Of a DNA stretch of 9,168 nt, positions 6,526 to 9,168 are shown piece by piece (within the stretch, counting starts at the first letter, position 1; each line of letters starts with the position of its first letter). The DNA is from Chitinophagaceae bacterium (lineage in GTDB: Bacteria > Bacteroidota > Bacteroidia > Chitinophagales > Chitinophagaceae). Position numbers and translations under genes: made by a program. Where the stretch lies: positions 1 through 9,168 of the forward strand of contig JAGNOY010000060.1 in the NCBI GenBank assembly GCA_017989935.1, read 5' to 3'. Under the pieces are notes generated by a model. The model did not search any database. It was not told the DNA's origin and worked only from the letters and a program-made list of their open reading frames with translations.

Positions 6526-7569
6526 ATGAGGAAGTTCTCATTATTGCATGTTACTATAGTGCTCGGTTTAACCTGGGTATTGTTTTCAGCGTGTCAAAAA
6601 GATGCTGTCCTTGAAAATCCAGTTTCCAATTCGTTGGAGCTGGATTTTCCTTCATATTTCCCTCAACCACATTATCAATTTATAACAAATGTTTTATCAA
6701 AAGATCGTGTAACTTTAGGAAGGGAATTGTTTTATGATCCTATTTTGTCCATTGATAGTACAATCTCCTGTGCAAGTTGTCATATGCAAACAGCTGCTTT
6801 TTCGGATGCTGGAAGGACACTAAGTATAGGGGTGAACGGAGCAAAAGGTACACGTAATTCGCCTGCGATTTTTAATATGTTATGGAATACTTCGTTTATG
6901 TGGGATGGAGGAATTAATCATTTAGAGATAATGCCACTAGCCCCCCTCACAGTAGAAAACGAAATGGGAGAGGAAATGAATCATTTATTAGCAAAACTGA
7001 AATCAAATCCTAAGTATGTTCAACTATTTAAAAATGCTTTTGGTGAAACCGGGATTAATGCCACTAATTTTTTTTATAGCTTAGCTCAATTTATGGGAAG
7101 TCTCATCGCAACAGATTCTAAATATGATGATTTTAGAAAGGGAAAGCGTGTGCTGTCCGAAGATGAACAAAAAGGATATCAATTATTTTTGGCACATTGT
7201 AACCAATGTCATAAGGAGCCTTTGTTTACGGATTATTCATTTCACAATAATGGTATTGACACTCAATTTACAGACATAGGTCGTGGTCGCATTACGCTTG
7301 AAAACTTGGATGAAGGTAAATTTAAAGTGCCCTCTCTAAGGAATGTGTCACTTACTGCGCCCTATATGCATAATGGGCAAATGAATACCTTGTCAGAAGT
7401 AATTGATCATTATAGTGAAGGCATTAAACAAAGTGGAACCTTGGCTGTTTCGCTTCAAGGTGGTTTTCATTTTAGCAAAGAAGAGAAGCAACAATTACTT
7501 TTGTTTTTACATACATTAACAGATCGCAATTTGGTTTTGAACAGTGAATTTTCTGCACCGAGTAAGTAG
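6526..7569 (+). CDS. mbnH: MbnH/MauG-type di-haem lipoprotein (second copy), MbnP partner
   Basis: Second di-haem enzyme of the cytochrome c peroxidase/MauG/MbnH superfamily, 347 residues. The signal peptide ends in lipobox LFSAC (Cys23). Haem sites are CASCH (Cys82, Cys85, His86) and CNQCH (Cys225, Cys228, His229). Also visible are LGRELFYDP, the inter-haem Trp126 in FMWDG, ENEM with Glu146 where the first copy has NPIEM, GKFKVPSLRN and TAPYMHNG. Tyr296 in IDHY sits where classical peroxidases carry the Met ligand of the C-terminal haem, which fits the MauG/MbnH branch (alignment from memory). In known pairs MbnH uses a high-valent di-haem state to turn a tryptophan of MbnP into kynurenine; the gene lies six bases after the mbnP-like gene, so that job is inferred here. 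It ends the run of plus-strand genes. A plain cytochrome c peroxidase cannot be excluded from sequence alone. Confidence 0.9.
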   Translation: MRKFSLLHVTIVLGLTWVLFSACQKDAVLENPVSNSLELDFPSYFPQPHYQFITNVLSKDRVTLGRELFYDPILSIDSTISCASCHMQTAAFSDAGRTLSIGVNGAKGTRNSPAIFNMLWNTSFMWDGGINHLEIMPLAPLTVENEMGEEMNHLLAKLKSNPKYVQLFKNAFGETGINATNFFYSLAQFMGSLIATDSKYDDFRKGKRVLSEDEQKGYQLFLAHCNQCHKEPLFTDYSFHNNGIDTQFTDIGRGRITLENLDEGKFKVPSLRNVSLTAPYMHNGQMNTLSEVIDHYSEGIKQSGTLAVSLQGGFHFSKEEKQQLLLFLHTLTDRNLVLNSEFSAPSK

Positions 7570-7803
7570 TGAATTTCTTTTATTATTTTAAAAGTTTCGC
7601 AATTAGAGAGGTCGTTAAATTGAATTCTTCAAGGTTTAATTTTGCCAGTACTTAGGCTAAAAGTCATAATTCAATGATAAGATACCTGTGAATGTTTTTA
7701 TCTATCTTATTTTAACTGCATTATATTCCAAATCAAGCACTAAGTGAAACAGAAATGTTGAACAAAAAATATTTGTAATGATTTGGATACTTTTGCAAAC
7801 GTA
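7570..7803. other. Intergenic spacer with two isolated -7 boxes
   Basis: This AT-rich gap lies between convergent genes and holds no credible ORF. Two exact TAnnTTTG matches on the plus strand are TAATTTTG at 7637-7644 and TACTTTTG at 7788-7795. Neither precedes a start codon, and neither has a well-spaced -33 TTTG, so they may be chance in such AT-rich DNA. If the first is active, it would give a noncoding RNA of about 200 nt ending at the hairpin at 7804-7841. Confidence 0.3.
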
Positions 7804-7841
7804 AAAGAGCTGCATTACATAAAGTGGTAATGCAGCTCTTT
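7804..7841. terminator. Bidirectional intrinsic terminator between convergent genes
   Basis: A perfect 15-bp inverted repeat: AAAGAGCTGCATTAC at 7804-7818 pairs with 7827-7841 around an 8-base loop. Reading plus, the stem runs into a T-rich tail (TTTCTTCCTTTT). Reading minus, it ends in TTTTAC. It can therefore end both the plus-strand run from the MbnH-like gene and the minus-strand beta-helix gene, whose stop codon is only 15 bases away. Confidence 0.9.
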
Positions 7842-7856
7842 CTTCCTTTTCGAATT

Positions 7857-9168
7857 TTACTGTTTGCTAAATTTCAAATTTTCAATTTGATCATTACTTC
7901 TTATCTGGAGAATATACATCCCTTTTGATAAAGTAGAAATATCTAATGTTTGAGTTTCTGAATTTGGATTCATCAGTTTCAGCACTTTAGCCCCTTGCAA
8001 ATTATATACTGTATACTCAGTGGCTTGTTCCCAATGAGTGTTACGAATATTAAGCAAATTAGAAGCTGGATTCGGGAAAATTGTAACTAAGCTATTGGCT
8101 ATATTTGGCAAATTTTCTTCTACTTCTGCAGCAGGTTCTTCGGTAGTTTTAAAACTCATTTCACTACATAATTCTGAATTACAATTTTGACTTGCTAAAG
8201 CAGAGGTTGTAAAACAAGTAGGACTTGCAAAACCTATTGGATTCCAAGGGATTGTGTTGGTACAAGTAAAAATTAATCCTAAGGATGGAGGACATAGTAT
8301 TTTCCCCGTAACAGGCAACCATGAAGTGCCATACCAAGCATTTCCATTTAAAAATTGTGGTCCAATAGCTGCGGTTGATGTCAATTCAATACCTTGTCGG
8401 CTATTATACATTGAGTTGGCCAATAAAGTAGAGGGTCCTGAGGCACTAGTGATATAGATACATTTTTGAAGTCTTGACAAGTTATTACATCGTATCATGC
8501 TATAACCAACTTGATTCATACTAATTCCGATAGTCGATACTGTAACTGTAACAACACCAACTATCGTGTTACAATTTGTAGTGTTGTTGACTAATCCAAT
8601 TAAGCTGATGCCTGTAGTTAATGCACCTGTGTTGAGTGTGATTGTATTGCGTACAATTCGCCCATTTTTCATCCAACGCATTTCGATACCTGTTTTATTA
8701 TTTGTGTTAGTTGGAATGGTGATGTTATTCCCAAATATGGTGGCATTACTGCCTGTTAAAGGCAATACCAAACTTCCAACAAGGGAAGGGCCTGATACAT
8801 AAATAGCTTTTTTATTAGGATTTACTATATCGTTCATTGTAATATTATTATCACGAATTTTCATTATCGGAGAAGCCCCACTCAAAGTCCATAAAGAAAA
8901 AATTCCGTATTCACTAAATTGATTCAAAGTACAAGAATCAACCATAAGGTTGTTTCTTAGGTTTGTTGATGCTTGATGTCGAATGCATGTAAAAGTAGTT
9001 GTTTGAAAGTTGGCTTTATGAACGTCTAAATTTGAGTTGTGATTTTTAATTCCGTAATCACAATTCAAAAATTCTGTAGGAATTGGTAAACCCACCGTAC
9101 TTACTTTTAATAAGTTATTATCGCTTAGGTAACCATCGTTATATATACCGGTACCTCTTACAGCGAGT
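7857..9168 (-). CDS. Secreted parallel beta-helix protein with T9SS signal, N-terminus cut by window edge
   Basis: C-terminal 436 residues of a larger protein. The frame stays open to the right edge, so the GTG at 9095-9093 is not evidence of a start; the upstream codons read on as AVRGTGIYNDGYLSDNNLLK in the same style. The body is rich in Asn, Thr, Ile and Gly with recurring hydrophobic-N-N-x-I turns (for example IRDNNIT, IFGNNIT, IVRNTIT and IRCNNLS), as in right-handed parallel beta-helix domains of surface adhesins and polysaccharide-active proteins. No catalytic residues can be named. The last 81 residues or so form a type IX secretion sorting domain: IFPNPASNLLNI, YNLQG and LDISTLSKGMYILQI. 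The protein is therefore predicted to be exported across the outer membrane and released or anchored at the surface. A strong terminator lies just behind the stop. It is convergent with, and not obviously related to, the copper locus. Confidence 0.88.
   Translation of the reverse strand, partial: LAVRGTGIYNDGYLSDNNLLKVSTVGLPIPTEFLNCDYGIKNHNSNLDVHKANFQTTTFTCIRHQASTNLRNNLMVDSCTLNQFSEYGIFSLWTLSGASPIMKIRDNNITMNDIVNPNKKAIYVSGPSLVGSLVLPLTGSNATIFGNNITIPTNTNNKTGIEMRWMKNGRIVRNTITLNTGALTTGISLIGLVNNTTNCNTIVGVVTVTVSTIGISMNQVGYSMIRCNNLSRLQKCIYITSASGPSTLLANSMYNSRQGIELTSTAAIGPQFLNGNAWYGTSWLPVTGKILCPPSLGLIFTCTNTIPWNPIGFASPTCFTTSALASQNCNSELCSEMSFKTTEEPAAEVEENLPNIANSLVTIFPNPASNLLNIRNTHWEQATEYTVYNLQGAKVLKLMNPNSETQTLDISTLSKGMYILQIRSNDQIENLKFSKQ

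Noticed and set aside
4133..7569. Methanobactin biosynthesis operon
   Set aside because: MbnP- and MbnH-like genes are present, but there is no precursor peptide and no MbnB/MbnC, aminotransferase or TonB receptor gene in view. These pairs are known outside methanobactin loci.
8254..8802. Two short plus-strand ORFs (67 and 78 residues) opposite the beta-helix gene
   Set aside because: Both are antisense shadows of a long open frame with clear beta-helix composition and a T9SS signal.
9093..9095. GTG as the start of the beta-helix gene
   Set aside because: The same frame continues open to the window edge with protein-like sequence of the same style, so the gene is partial and the true start lies outside.

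Overview
The window looks like a piece of a Bacteroidota chromosome. The DNA is AT-rich. Two secreted proteins end in type IX secretion (T9SS, Por) C-terminal sorting domains, and starts at 1712 and 2336 carry the phylum-specific -7 promoter box TAnnTTTG. Nothing in the window identifies the genus.

Layout. (1) 2-1495, minus strand: acetyl-CoA synthetase (acs), about three quarters of it, with the C-terminal domain beyond the left edge. (2) 1496-1711: divergent intergenic region. (3) 1712-7569, plus strand: a set of exported proteins that reads as a copper/haem redox locus. In order these are a SCO1/SenC lipoprotein, a small membrane-anchored Cys-motif protein, a T9SS-secreted seven-repeat WD40 protein, a MauG/cytochrome c peroxidase-type di-haem lipoprotein, a second small Cys-motif protein, an MbnP-family lipoprotein, and a second MauG/MbnH-type di-haem lipoprotein. 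(4) 7570-7856: intergenic, ending in a strong bidirectional terminator. (5) 7857-9168, minus strand: the C-terminal part of a large secreted parallel beta-helix protein with a T9SS signal.

How the genes may work together. In characterised MbnP/MbnH pairs, the MauG-like di-haem enzyme MbnH oxidises a tryptophan of MbnP to kynurenine, which contributes to a copper site. Here mbnP-like and mbnH-like genes are 6 nt apart, and the other di-haem gene lies two genes upstream. Four of the proteins have lipobox cysteines, and a SCO-type copper protein opens the locus. I infer envelope copper handling or copper-dependent cofactor maturation. No methanobactin precursor or biosynthesis genes are visible, so this is not a methanobactin operon as far as the window shows.

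The least explained components are the two small proteins at 2336-2716 and 5263-5700. Both have an N-terminal membrane segment, an identically spaced C-E-N-x7-C-x-G-x-C motif and a C-terminal H-P-P. Each directly follows a redox protein gene (SCO and a di-haem peroxidase). They look like paralogues of an unnamed family and are the best candidates here for an undescribed component.
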